Of a stretch of DNA of 64,000 nt, positions 24,191 to 36,224 are shown one piece after another. Positions within the stretch are counted from its first letter, which is position 1. Each line of letters opens with the position of its first letter. The translations under genes were made by a program, and so were the position numbers. Source of the DNA: Manis javanica (taxonomy: Eukaryota; Chordata; Mammalia; Pholidota; Manidae); NCBI RefSeq assembly GCF_040802235.1, contig NC_133158.1:25423001-25487000 (forward strand), written 5' to 3'. The notes under the pieces were generated by a model, which was not told where the DNA came from, did no database searches, and saw nothing but the letters and a program-made list of their open reading frames with translations.

Positions 24191-26321
24191 TTTGAATATT
24201 GTCTTACATATTTTCATCCTGCGTAAGTCTTGCTGATCCTGTGACCCTCTAGCCATTGAGGTTGAAGCATCTGCTGCTGGAGGGCAGATAACAAATAAGT
24301 CACTTGCTCAACCTTGATTTTTTTTAAGTCATAAAAAGTGTAATCATCATGAAGGCAACAGGTCTCAACTGCTAGAGTCATACACTTGGAAGGTTTTCTA
24401 AATTCCAAAAGCTTCCCTTTATAGTAAGAACTGGAGACTGACTAATTTAAGGCATCTGTTGGTTTCTTCCCATAAGCAGTAGAGTAAGAAAGATAATGAG
24501 ATGATGAAAAGCAATTTTCTGCTACAAAGGAAAGCCATCAAAACCATTCCTAGGCTGGATTAAGGAGCTAAGAGGAAAAAAAAGAGGAGTTAGATACAAG
24601 TGAGGGTTTCCTTCACACCCTCCTACCCATCTCCCACAGACCCAGAGTTTCATTCCAGGAATGGGCAAATGTGCACTAGAAACATTCCACCCCTCAGCTA
24701 CACTTTGAGGATCTAAGAGTTAGAAGGGACTTTTTTCCCGCTTCCACCTAGGATCTTGGAGGATGCAGTCTTTCAGAGTATGCTCCACTAACATGGGGAG
24801 GCTGTAGTAGAGCAAGACGATGGCTCTAGACAGAGGGAGAGACAGCACTGGCAGAGAAAGGGTTTGAGAGCAACATGTTCCTAGAGCCTACATGTAGTAT
24901 GGAAGAAAACCAGACATTTCCAACCACCCCACTGGGAACTTCAGACTTCCTGAGAGGATCAGCAAAGAGGCCTGGTCTAGGATCAGGGGGACACAGCACC
25001 AGAGGCCATAGCAGCCCATGGGCATGAGCTTTTGTCCCCTCTACCTTTCTCACTGAGTGGCACCTGTTGATGTCCCTGGAGCCACTTAGCTCACATGACA
25101 GAAGGGGTCTCCTCTGTCTTCCTATTGGATTAGTGTGCAAAATTAGCAGGGAAAAATAAGCTGTGTTCTCTAGCAGAGTTGGGTGCCATTTGTCTTTGAC
25201 ATTTATAAAATTAAATATTAAGGGAATTTTATTTGACTATGAACTATGCATTCTACTGGTCCTCCATCCTAATTTCCTCATTGCCCTTGTATCACTGACC
25301 TAATTAAATGAAGAAATGGGTGATGTGGGCTGCTTTACACTTTTGTTTAAAAATTACTGTTTCTGAAAAAGCACACAATCCCCTGCAAAATATACAGTAT
25401 CTGCAAAGATTTAAATATTTGAACTATGTCCTTTTCTTCTCCTCGGGCTGCATAAGAGTCATCTCTGGGACAACCAAATCCCCTGAAAAGTCAACAAAAA
25501 AGTAGCAAATAATAGTTCTGCAGAAGGTTTTGGATTCCTCTTCAAATATGCATGTGTGCATGCACATGTGCACATGTACACACACCTCTGCCTCCCATGA
25601 GCTGTTTAAAAAACATTTACACAACCTCCTCACATTATCTATTATCCCAAAATACAAAAGTAAAATAATCCCTAAATAGATTCACCCTTTTGAAACTGTT
25701 GAACTTGCAAATAAAAACCCTGAGTAGCAGGACTGGAGAATGAGCACAGTGAAACTCATTACCAGCCTGCCTTTTTGCCTTTTTTGCAGGTACAATGAAC
25801 TCAAAGGTCTCAGGGAAAGAACCAAAACTAGGAAAGTTGTAAGTTTCAACCTCAGGCAATTTCCATCAAACCACTTTATTCCCAATTTGCTCCATGCACC
25901 CAGCCAACCTCTTCAATGAGGGAGAAAATCTGTTTTTCCAGAAGGTACAGTGGGAAATTATAGCAAAGCAAGGAACCAACCCTACCTCCAAGAAGAAAAT
26001 TGCCTGACTTGGAATATTCAGGCAATCAATATACAATCTGATTGTACCTGTGTTTCTTTATATTTAAATTGTTTACATTTAACAGAAAAATGCACGCTGA
26101 AACAAAAGTGTTCATAGTATATTCTAGTATATTCTTACCTAAAATGCTAACCTCTCCACTGCTCACTCTTCTCTGAAACCAGAATTAGGGAACATCTGAT
26201 TTAGATCATCTAACTTTTAATGCATCACCAATTAGACATTACAAGTTTTTCCATAAAGGTTTTCAATTTTTAAAAAATCCTGCTAAATTTATTTGACCAA
26301 AGAAGTGTTGTAAAAATATTT
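24191..26321. other. No gene recognised
   Basis: About 2.1 kb of unassigned sequence, slightly GC-richer at 24600-25140. A 104-codon open frame on the minus strand (24826-25140) has no domain. A short alternating purine-pyrimidine stretch (GT/AC and GCAT) lies at about 25547-25587. Confidence 0.45.
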
Positions 26322-26334
26322 AAAAAGGCACTGT
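26322..26334. repeat. TSD (left) of micro L1 insertion
   Basis: aaaaaggcactgt, repeated identically at 26392-26404. Confidence 0.8.
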
Positions 26335-26391
26335 CATGTTGCCCATGTGAAACCTTCATAAGATTGTATATCAATGATACCTTAATTTAAA
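26335..26391 (+). mobile_element. 57-bp L1 3'-end insertion
   Basis: The insert reads 'catgttgcccatgtg...', then 'gattgtatatcaatgatacc' and an A-rich tail. This is the last few dozen bases of the L1 3' end seen complete at 29521-29935 and 51481-51819. An exact 13-bp TSD brackets it, so it is a bona fide retrotransposition truncated to almost nothing. A short internal segment (about 'aaaccttcat') differs from the other copies. Confidence 0.8.
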
Positions 26392-26404
26392 AAAAAGGCA
26401 CTGT
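26392..26404. repeat. TSD (right) of micro L1 insertion
   Basis: aaaaaggcactgt; partner of 26322-26334. Its first As merge with the tail, so the edge is ambiguous by a few bases. Confidence 0.8.
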
Positions 26405-27839
26405 TAAAAAGCTTTTAAGACACAGTCCAATTTATGTAACTAATCCTTGGTCCACTTTTCACTGCTTGTGTTCCCTTCAAAGGGGATCATAAATTGAGGA
26501 TAAATTTTGCCTACCACCACCAGGTTTTTTCCATTGTTCCTATACTTCATGGCTATTGTAATTTTAACTTAGATAAACAGTCCCCTATTTGACCTGTATG
26601 GTACATACAGCAAAAGACAGCTTTCAGGGAGTCTGCAAATGTTTAAGTTGATATGATCATTCAACATAATATAAAAATCTCAAATGTGAATTATTTACTA
26701 GTTTCCGCCTTTTTGACAAATATTTGGATTGGATCTGGGATGTATAGCTTTTTTAGACTATGGGCTGGTTTTATTTTTATTTTATTTTTTTCTATCAACA
26801 AATCTCAGCACCTTGCCTTGTGGGTTATAAACAGCTCTAAATAATCTGGGAAGGGAACTGCAAGTCTTAAAATACCAAGCAATGAATAATTTTCCATTCA
26901 ACCCTCTTCGCCTGGAGCTCAGTAGTGGTAGCACAACGCCTAGTGGCAAAAGGGTGTTTTTGAAATAAATAACTTCCATTACATTTTTTCAGATTATAAA
27001 AATATCACTTACACTTAGGACAGCTGGAAAACACATTTTCAAAAAGAAGGAAAACACCCCATAACTATTGCCTAGAAACAAAGTTAGTGGTTTGTTTGGG
27101 GTTTTGTTTTGTTTTTTTTTGCAAACAAAAGGAGGTCAATAATATTGAAAACCTCAATTAACTGCAATGCTCAAGGGAAAGGTTGCAATTAAAGTGAGTT
27201 AGAAAATTTTCTCAAATGCTCTAATATATATACTGTTTTTGAACACAGAATGAAAAAGTGATAAAATACAATAATCTGTCTAGCTCAAAAATTAATGAAT
27301 AAGGCATAAATTTGACTCAGGAAATTGCAGTGCTTTTGGGTCATCAGGACAAAGATCAATTTTATAGTAGGAGTGAAATCATAGAAGAGATAGAATTGGG
27401 CTTGAAAATTCAAATGCTTATATAGGGACAAAGCAGGTAATGTAAATAAGCAGATAAAAAATCCTGTAGAAGACAACCAATAGGCACTACTCAATTCTGG
27501 CTAACAGCTGCCATGACAAGAAAAGCCCTAATGTTACCAAATTCTCCGGCTTTTTGTTGGTGGTAGTATTCCTTCAAGAGAGGTCAGAAATTTGTGTCTT
27601 TATGTGGCATTTCCCATCTATACATTTTGGATTAAAGAGATGTTTTTAGAACACATAAGCCAATCTATATGACAATGTGCCTAACCTGGCCTATCAGTTA
27701 CCAGTTTGCAGCCCCAGTTATCAGAGATTGAGTTCAATCTGGGTTGGACATAGATCATATTCTTGGTTTGTAGGACAGCACTGAGAAGATGGTAAGCTTC
27801 CAAAGCATAATTTAATATTGATAAAGAGTTAGGGGTTTA
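26405..27839. other. No gene recognised
   Basis: AT-rich unassigned sequence with T-rich runs at 26770-26800 and 27100-27120. Confidence 0.45.
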
Positions 27840-28316
27840 CTAATCAGGAGGCACACTAATGCCAAACCACTCCCACTCCAGGCCCTAGTCCCCAGAACCT
27901 GTGAATATGTTACCTTCTACGGCAAAAGAGACTTAGCAGATGTGATAAAAGTTAAGGACCTTGAAGTGGGGAGATTATCCTGGATCATCCTAGTGGGCTT
28001 AATGTAATCATGTGATGCCTTAAAATTAGAAGAGGAAAGAAGAATAGAGAGAGCTATGAAATGAGGGCTTGACCTAATGTTGGCTTTGAAGATGGAAAAA
28101 GGGGCCACAAGCCAAAGAACATAGTGACCTCTAAAAGCTGGAAAAAGCAAGTATCAGATTTTCCCCTAGAGCCTACAGAAAGAAAAACAGCCCTGCTGAC
28201 ACCCAGTGAGACCCGTATTGGACTACATACTTACAAAACTGTAGGATAATAAATTTGCATTGTTTAAGCCACTAAGTTCATGATCATTTATTATAGCAAC
28301 AATAGTAAACTAACAC
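27840..28316 (+). repeat. MaLR/MLT1-type LTR-like repeat
   Basis: Landmarks in order: 'aatatgttaccttctacgg', 'agacttagcagatgtgat', 'gggagattatcctggatca', 'aggggccacaagccaaag', 'ttttcccctagagcctac', and the terminal 'aataaatttgcattgtttaagcc', 'agtaaactaacac'. The polyadenylation-like AATAAA and the ending are typical of mammalian MaLR LTRs. The exact family is from memory and uncertain. Confidence 0.6.
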
Positions 28317-29504
28317 GGTGATCCTAATTTAACATTTTATATATTGGGAACCTAAGGTCCACAGAGTGTAATGACAAAGCCAGAAGGAAAATATATCTCA
28401 AGATTCCCAGAACAATAATCTTCCCACTATCTATACCAACCTGCCTTGACTGAAACATTCTGTTTAACTAGGAACTACTAGAGTAGTTAATGTTTGGTTT
28501 GGGATTCAGAGCTAGCTAAAAGGACAAGTAAGTGAAGGTAAGAAAGAGATGTATTCAGTTTAAAAATGCAAAGCCACTCCAATATGTAACCAGTCTATGT
28601 TTTTACTGTTACTTAAATGCCTGTCTTTGATCCTGTGCTGTCTACCAGTTTGGAATTGTAGAAATTAAAACAGCTGGGGCACGGGTTGCATGTCCTGCTG
28701 TCTCTGGAGGAAAAGGATCTGTTTGCCCATGGATTATGCACATTTTCTGTTGGCTTGGGTGTCAACCATCTGCAATATAACTGGAGCTGTGATATGCCTG
28801 CCGAGATCATGATTGCAATCACAGCTCGACGGCAACAGCAATGCCAGAGTCAGCAGCGTGAAGGACCTTCAGAGCTCAAGCCTGCTTGGAAAAATCTGTC
28901 ACTTTCACTTCTAATTCCCCTTCCAGTGTGTAGCAGAAGAGCAGCCTTGGTGCCACATACAGACTTCTCCCAATGGTCCTGCAATTAGCGCCTGTACTGC
29001 TGGTACCTAAGCACTGATGCAGGGAGACAGATGGCAGGGATAGGAATGTTTCTGCTCTTTGGTCCTTAAAGTCCACAATAAGAATCCCAATCCATTTCTG
29101 TAAACAGTCTACAGGTTGTCCTTTCCAGCTGTCCTTGATGCTCATTTTAGCCAGATTCCACAAGAAAAAATACTCTGGGATGAGAACAAAGGGAAGAAAA
29201 CCAAGCATATAACATGGTCTGTCCCTCCTTTTCTCAAATGGCCAAAGGTGACCACATTTCCAATCCTCCCTGTGCACTCAGAGCTGGTATAAGCAAAAGT
29301 ACATCTACGCCGTGTCTAATCCCAGGCAGAAGTTGAAAGGTGGAGTGGCTGCCATTCCTCTCCTAAAAATGCCCTTGAGGGTACCTGGAAGTGCCCTTTC
29401 CTTTGCCAGGTAGGGGGAAGCACATTGCTCAACAGAATCCCCAGAACATAACGGAGCTGAGCCCAATATAGCATATCAATCCTAGATAGCCTTCAAAGCT
29501 CATT
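28317..29504. other. Unassigned block with a 133-codon open frame
   Basis: The part at 28600-29290 is GC-richer and contains a minus-strand open frame (28876-29277, 133 codons) and a plus-strand frame (28686-28988, 100 codons). Neither shows a domain, and the frames overlap on opposite strands. It may be an old LTR or unique DNA; I cannot decide. Confidence 0.4.
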
Positions 29505-29520
29505 AAAAATAGCACCTCCG
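29505..29520. repeat. TSD (left) of 415-bp L1
   Basis: aaaaatagcacctccg; perfect 16-bp match to 29936-29951. Confidence 0.95.
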
Positions 29521-29935
29521 TATTATGCTCAGTGAAATAAACCAGGCAGAGAAAGACAAGTACCAAATGATTTCAGTCATCTGTGGAGCATAAGAACAAA
29601 GCAAAAACTGAAGGAACAAAACAGCAGCAGACTCACAGAACCCAAGAATGGCCTAACAGTTGCCAAAGGGAAAGGGACTTGGAGGGGGGCAGGTTGGGAA
29701 GGGAGGGAGAAGGGGAATAAGAGGCATTACGATTAGCACACATAATGTAGGGGGTTGCATGGGGAAGGCAGTATAGCATTGAGAAGACAAGCAGTGACTC
29801 TATAGCATCTTACTACGCTGATGGCTGATGAACAGTGACTGTAATGGGGTATATGGTGGGGACTTGATAATGGGGGGAATCTAGTAACCACAATGTTGCT
29901 CATGTAACCGTGTATTAATTATAACAACAAAAAAA
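29521..29935 (+). mobile_element. Young 5'-truncated L1, 3' end only
   Basis: Contains the last codons of ORF2 ('tattatgctcagtgaaat' onward), the G-rich 3' UTR, the terminal 'caatgttgctcatgtaacc' block and an A-tail. It has the same architecture as the 3' ends at 45571 and 51481. The perfect 16-bp TSD and intact tail mark it as one of the youngest insertions in the window. Confidence 0.95.
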
Positions 29936-29951
29936 AAAAATAGCACCTCCG
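29936..29951. repeat. TSD (right) of 415-bp L1
   Basis: aaaaatagcacctccg; partner of 29505-29520. Confidence 0.95.
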
Positions 29952-30179
29952 ACATTATGACTTCCCATTCACTTCTTTCTCTGAGTTCAAACCCTGACAC
30001 TTTGAGTATTTCTCTAAGTGAATTTTTCAGTGACAGAAACACAATTCAAAGTGACCAAAAAAAAAAACAAACAGGAATTATTGGCAGACATAACTAAAAA
30101 TGACCCACGATTATAATGGCAATTTCCAGTGTGGCTGGTACTTCAGCAAGGTCATTGGAAAGCTCTCTCTCTCTCTATC

Positions 30180-30420
30180 TTGCTTCTGCTTTCCCCCCAT
30201 TTGGCTTCATTCTCACCCAAGTGGTATCACAAAGGCTACCAGCAGCTTTAGGCTTATAATCTATTTTCTCAGCAACCCCAATGGAAAAACATGCTTCTTT
30301 TCCAAAAGTTTCAACAAGAATCACAGAATTGAGTCTTTGGTTCTGAATGGCCTGGCTTGACCATATGCCCATCCCTAAACCAATCATCACAGGTAGGATG
30401 ATGCAACTGTCCACTGGCAA
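30180..30420 (-). repeat. Ancient interspersed repeat, family not assigned
   Basis: Phrases such as 'aggcttataatctattttctc', 'cagcaaccccaatgg', 'cagaattgagtcttt' and 'catatgcccatccctaaacc' recall a widespread old mammalian repeat. The piece at 38150-38570 seems to belong to the same family. Strand and class are uncertain. Confidence 0.35.
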
Positions 30421-30724
30421 TGCCAGGGTCCTTCTAGATGCAGCAATAAGTCAGTTTCACACTGACCACATGGTCTAATAGTACTTTGTTTTTCCAGGGA
30501 AAAGAAGAGTGCTACTTAAGGAATAAAAAGCAATGAATGCAGGGCCAGAGTGATGGCAATAGCTCAATGAGAGGAAGAAACTTCCATGAGAAAAAGACCT
30601 GTTTTGCCTGTTTACAGATTTCCTATAATGTTACTATATTGCCTTTATTTTTAAAATGAGGTTGGAAGGCATAGGATAAAAGAAAATCAAAGCTAAGTTT
30701 TTAAAATAACTTTATATATGATAA
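30337..30724. repeat. Local duplication, copy A (388 bp)
   Basis: Nearly identical to 32331-32717: about ten base differences and one 1-bp indel. The match starts abruptly at ttggttctgaatgg and ends at tttatatatgata, and the flanks are unrelated. Copy A continues leftwards into the repeat at 30180, copy B does not, so A is probably the source. Confidence 0.95.
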
Positions 30725-31049
30725 TGTAAAGGTTTCCCTCAGAATAACAGTCTCCCATTTGTAATAGATATCATTGTTTCTAAGCCTTTCTGTATATATT
30801 ACCTCATTTGGTCAGTTTTAAGTCACTCCCTCAACATGAGTAAATAACACAAGTGACATTATGAACTAGTCTTCCAAATGAATTCTGCTTCACTGAATTG
30901 CATTTGCTCTGAAGCTAAGAGCATGACTCCAAAATAATTCGAGGAAAAAGTGTGTGACTTCTTTTAAAGTTAAGAAAAAATATTTCAACTGCTTCCAAAT
31001 GATATTGCAATAGATCTAGACCTATAGAATTCCTTAGCCCAGCAGATTC

Positions 31050-31470
31050 AAGACCCTCCTTGATCCTGCCCCTATTTGTCTATCTCAAGTTTTCACTGCT
31101 GGTACATGCAGCCATCTATCTGACACTCAACAGCAATGGCCTGTTTCTGTTCCAGCACCAAGCACTCTTAGGACTCCTGTCTTCTTTCACTCAATCCACT
31201 TACTAGGAAAGCCCTCGGCCTATTCTTAACCTACAAAACCCTTCTTATCTCTGAAGACATCACTCAAACACCTTTTATTCTAGGGAACATTTCTTGATCC
31301 CCTTTAAGTTATCTGAGCTCTCAGAGCATTCTATGAATATCCCTCTCTGACTCTCATTTCAGTCTGCCTTATATAATAGTTATGCACTATTAGTGGGCAA
31401 GGCTGTGTCACTTTCTACATATTTATTACCTCTTTCTCACCCCAAAGATTGTAAGTGGACTGCTTATTTT
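31050..31470 (-). repeat. L2 (LINE-2) fragment
   Basis: Antisense L2 landmarks: 'ctctgaagacatcactcaaac', 'gggaacatttcttgatccc', 'catatttattacctctttc', 'ccaaagattgtaagtggac'. Confidence 0.6.
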
Positions 31471-32330
31471 ATTCTATTTTACTTATTATATCATTAGTTG
31501 ATAAAAGACCCAAAAAAGAGAGAGTTGTTCCTCCAAAACCTGCAGATAAGAAAACATAGAGCAAATCTTTAGTGTTACGCACATAACATTTCCAGAGAAG
31601 TCTACCATTTTATTCCCATCTCCTAGTAGCAAATAGAAGAAAACAGTTATAAACCCTAGCAAATGGGGAAAAAAGTCTAAGACTGACACCAAGCTCTCCT
31701 CACTATGATCTGACTTCAGCAGCAATCATCTGGAATAGGGAGCAGAGTTAAAAATAAAGCTCTCACCCAAAAGGCAGTCAGGATACAACCCAGTTACTTA
31801 CGCTGAGCCAGCATCTTCTCAGAGCCACTTCCCAAGTGGTTAAAAACAGCCATGCACAGTCCACAGGGCCAGAGCCTGAGCTATTTAGGGAGTCCCTAGA
31901 AAGGAACAGTAAAACTTTTTAATAAAAGGGCCTCTTCAAAATGCCAAAATCCCTATCTTACCATCTAGCTTCACCACATGAACAAACATAGGAAAAGGGA
32001 GTTTGGGATGATGACAATTTTGTAGCATAAATGTTTTGTGATCTGCAGCATCAGAACACTTTTTTACAAAGGAAAAAACAGCAGGGAAAGGGACATTTTT
32101 ATTTTTACATAGATATGACTTGTAAATGTCTAACCCAGATGCCCTTGACTACCTTTAAAATGCTTCTCTTCTCAGAGAAATGACATGGTATCAAGGTTTT
32201 CCATCAAATTTGATTAATTGGGCAATAAAACAGATACTGTTACAAAGTACACCCTCAACGAGTAAGCTCTTTGTAAGTGGTAGAGATATGTCAGGGATGG
32301 GGAACCCGGACTCTCGCAGTCTATAAAGTG
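31471..32330. other. No gene recognised
   Basis: Unassigned spacer between an L2 piece and duplication copy B. Confidence 0.45.
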
Positions 32331-32717
32331 TTGGTTCTGAATGGCCTGGCTTGACCATATGCCCATCCCTAAACCAATCATCACAGGCAGGATGATGCAA
32401 CTGTCCACTGGCAATGCCAGGGTCCTTCTAGATGCAGCAATAGGTCAGTTTCACACTGACCACTTGTCTAATAGTACTTTGTTTTTCCAGGGAAAAGAAG
32501 AGTGCTACTTAAGGAATAAGAAGCAATGAATGCAGGGCCAGAGTGATGGCAATAGCTCAATGAGAGGAAGAAACTTCTATGAGAAAAAGACCTGTTTTGC
32601 CTGTTTACAAATTTCCTATAATGTTACTATATTGCCTTTATTTTTAAAATGAGGTTGGAAGGCAAAGGATAAAAGAAAATCAAGGCTAAGTTTTTAAAAT
32701 AAATTTATATATGATAA
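32331..32717. repeat. Local duplication, copy B (387 bp)
   Basis: Partner of 30337-30724 in the same orientation, 1.99 kb downstream. The left junction joins unrelated sequence ('gtctataaagtg') directly to ttggttctgaatgg. Confidence 0.95.
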
Positions 32718-33884
32718 ACTTAACTAATATCAGACATCAATACAGCAGCAAGTTCTAGCAAACCCAAGACCAACTCTCATCAGTTACTGTACAAGACAAA
32801 AATGTGTCCTCTGTATCTGGTAGGAGCAGGGAGAGCCTGGCTACGTTAATATTTTTGTTACTTTTGAATTCCTGCTTGTGTTTTCAGAGAATCTCAGGCT
32901 GATTATATTAAAGATAATCCAGCCAAACCCTGAACCCAGAAACCATAACTTGTGGGCCATACTTTTGTCCCTTTAAAATTCCTCTAGTTATTTCTAAGAG
33001 GGAATTTAAGTGTGGTTTGTCAATTCTTTGGTGATAATAATTAGGATTTCTCATATATAAATAACACTTTGTAGCTTACAAAACACCTTCTCACAAATGA
33101 TACTTAAATTTTCAGTGATGTCTGTTAACTGCTCCAATCTTACCTAACTGTCCCACAAATTATAGTATTTCATAAAAAAGTATTTTAAATCTTCCCTATT
33201 TTTAAGTAGTAACATACGATTTCTTTCTTTTAGAGAATGAAAGGATTACAGGATATTTCAGAAATCTAAGTGCTTAACTAGTCCATTATTAGCAACATGC
33301 ACTTATCCAAGTATATAATACAGTACATTGGAACTACGGCATTCCAAATTTCTTATATGCAGAAATGTAATTTTGATTTAGTTTAGTCATGAATCATAAT
33401 AGAGGATGTTCAGGAGACAGATACATCCAAATATAAAGCAATTTTATCAAAAGTGCCATAGTTCAAATTAGCTGGTATATGCAGAAGATAGGGCAGGATT
33501 AACAGGGGACAGGAAAGTTAATAAAGGCCACAAATAGGGGAAAGGAAGAATCAATGTGTGAAGCAGTCATCCTGACAATCAAAAATTCAAGTTTCCTAAG
33601 TCCAACAGTTATGCCCAAAGGCAAACAAGTAAACTCCTTATGCGGAATAATTTTGGAAGCCATGAAGAAACTAACAAGGACATTTCAACAGATGCTTCCA
33701 GCCAACTGGAAATCCACCAGAAGTGCATCTCTTTGATTTGGCCCTATTAGATTTCCATTCTTTTTAGAATGTAGCAGGAAACATAGGGTGTATAATACAA
33801 GCAGCTCCTGGTTATCTATACTCCGTGTAACTGACAATCTGAAAGAGGGATATTTTTGAAGGTCAAGAGCTGAGGAAAAAGTAA
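32718..33884. other. No gene recognised
   Basis: AT-rich unassigned sequence. The open frame at 33554-33736 has no domain. Confidence 0.45.
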
Positions 33885-34095
33885 TGCTACCTCATACTGA
33901 GTGAGTATTATGCACTAAGTGTTTTATAGCTACCATCTCATTTAATCCTCACATCAATGCTATGAGGTAGGTATTCTTAACCACCCTTTATATATAAGGA
34001 AACCAAAGCTCAGGGAAGTTAGATCATTCACTGAAGATTCAGGGGGAATAAATGAAGAATCTGGGGTGAGAGCTGGACCATCAGGAAAGCTAAAT
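33885..34095 (+). repeat. MIR SINE
   Basis: Sense MIR: 'tattatgcactaagtgtttt', 'catctcatttaatcctcac', 'ctatgaggtaggtattctt', 'aaccaaagctcagggaagtt'. One of the best-preserved MIR copies in the window. Confidence 0.8.
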
Positions 34096-34244
34096 TGATG
34101 TTAACTAATGCTGAGTCATTGGCTTTGGCTCCTGAAAAGAAGCCTCAGTATTGAAAGAATTAATCGCTGAAGAATGACTGACACATCAGGTGATAAAGTG
34201 GCCCCAGGTCTGAATCCAGAACAAAACAGGAAGACCAATGGAGA

Positions 34245-34312
34245 AAAGGTCTCCTCTTTTCTTTTCTCTCTCCTTTTCTCTCTTTCTCCTTCTCTGCCTA
34301 TCTATTTCTCCC
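34245..34312. repeat. Polypyrimidine (CT-rich) tract
   Basis: Nearly uninterrupted C and T ('cttttctctctccttttctc' and onward). Confidence 0.8.
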
Positions 34313-35114
34313 CTGCACACCACTTAAATTCGAAGCTCACTGATAGTCAGAAAACCTAAACTATCTAATAAGCAATGCATTTATAATTACACTTCCTAAT
34401 TCTTTAGGATTCTGCCACAACAAGGGTACATATTTACAGAGACAAAGGTAATTGAGTATAAAGGGAATTTTAATTCATGGCAAGATGAAAGTCATCAGAA
34501 AATAAATGGCACTGAACTTTGCCTCAGATATGAACAAAGGACACCACTGTGCAGGAAGCTCCCTAAATATAACTGGTATTAAAAATTAATCAGTTCTGGT
34601 AGCAGGAGATTTCCTGGTTTTGCCAAGCAAAGATGTTAGATAATTTAATATTAATATTAACAAAGATGAAGGGAGAGGTTATTTGATTTTCACTTTGTTA
34701 AGAACTTCCCTAGAGGGTTTTATATTCTTGAACAATAGCCCTGCTCCCAGGAGGAGAGTTTTGGACACCACAAAGTAAACCCAAATCATACAAAATGGAA
34801 ACTGGTCAAGTAGATTTGACTGCACTAATTACATAAATTGTCAAGATAGCAAATAGAACATATTTTTTAATCTGAATAGTAACACATATCAAAACCATTA
34901 ATAACAGTATTAAAAATGACTGGAAAAGAAGAGGAAGAAAACAAACCCTGAAATATGCCAAACTTAAAGTCACTGCAAATATTGTCAGCCTGATTCACTG
35001 ATGCTAATGTACATCATCAACCACATTCATGAGGATCCGTGTGGGTTTTCTTACAAATAAGAGTTTTCAACTCCTTGAAAAACCAAAAATGGAAATAGGG
35101 GAGCAAGGTACAAT
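34313..35114. other. No gene recognised
   Basis: Unassigned AT-rich sequence. Confidence 0.45.
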
Positions 35115-35255
35115 GAAAAAATGTTCAACCAAATTTTAGTCCTGGTTTTCCTTGGTGAACCAAGCACTCCAAGTCTTACACATATATTTCCACCTACAAA
35201 ATAAGGAGGTTGAACTACATAAATTCTGGGACCTAACATCTTCGGATTTTATAAG
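35115..35255 (-). repeat. MIR SINE fragment
   Basis: Antisense MIR-like: 'cacctacaaaataaggaggttg' followed by 'gaactacataaattctggg' and 'acctaacatc'. Confidence 0.5.
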
Positions 35256-36224
35256 TCTCCTTAAATGAGTTTTTAAAACTACACTTGGTTCAAATGCTTT
35301 TATACCATCAACTGAAATGTTAATTAAAAATTAAAACCATATCCCATGCTGAAAAACGTTCTTTGGAATTCTGCTTTTTCTAAACTTCATATTAGATGAA
35401 GTTTATTCCTACATATTCTACAGATCTCTGGATGACATAGGAAGACCCAACAAAAATATTTTTCCAGAGAACAAAGTGTTGAGAATGTCAGTAATAATTA
35501 AAATCTCTTTTATTTTCACCACATGGTTAGCAGTTTAACTAGCATCTCACTGCCCTCTCTTGGTAGACTGAGATAACAGAACCTGATTTCTAAGCAGGGA
35601 CTGGAATTTGGCTTCAGGCTTCATGAAGGTGCTCTAATTCTTGCCAGTAGAGGGATCTACTTAATAAAACAAATGTAAATGTAATCTGTAATATTTAAAG
35701 GTAGCAATTTGTTACTTTCAAGGCTGGTTTCCTCCAAGAGCCAACTCAGAGATAGAGAGTAACATGCAGAAAGCTAATTAGGGAGTGCCCTGGAGACTGA
35801 CCCTTCTTTGGGAGGAAGGGAAGAAAGGCCGGGGCTGGGCTGTAATGTAGTTCCAACAAGGGCCTCAATCAACCCCAAAGCTTTGAAGCTGGATGGCCCT
35901 TTAGAGCTGTCCTGACTTGGGGCAAAATGACTGAGCCTTCATAGTCTCACATCAACCAGTCAATGGGTACCGGCTGCCCTTGGGAAGGGTCACACCCTGG
36001 GTAGCTGATTTTTTAGTCAAGTGCAACTTCTGGAAAGGGCTGACATCTGAGGACTGTCAGCAAAACTCTTGCAAGCAGATGAAAAAAAACCTTCAATCCA
36101 GAAGGAAAACCTAGGTGTCACATCACATCTGCTACATAGTTACTCTATACTGTAGTTATTAACCTTCAGTTTCTTAATAAACACCTGCAACTACTCTTAC
36201 AATAATTATAAAGATCAAAGGAAT
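35256..36224. other. Unassigned, GC-richer block at 35730-36060
   Basis: The stretch 35730-36060 ('ctaattagggagtgccctgg', 'gaaaggccggggctgggctg', 'gctttgaagctggatggcc') stands out from its AT-rich surroundings and looks like an old repeat, probably an LTR. I cannot name it and see no open frame of note. Confidence 0.35.
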
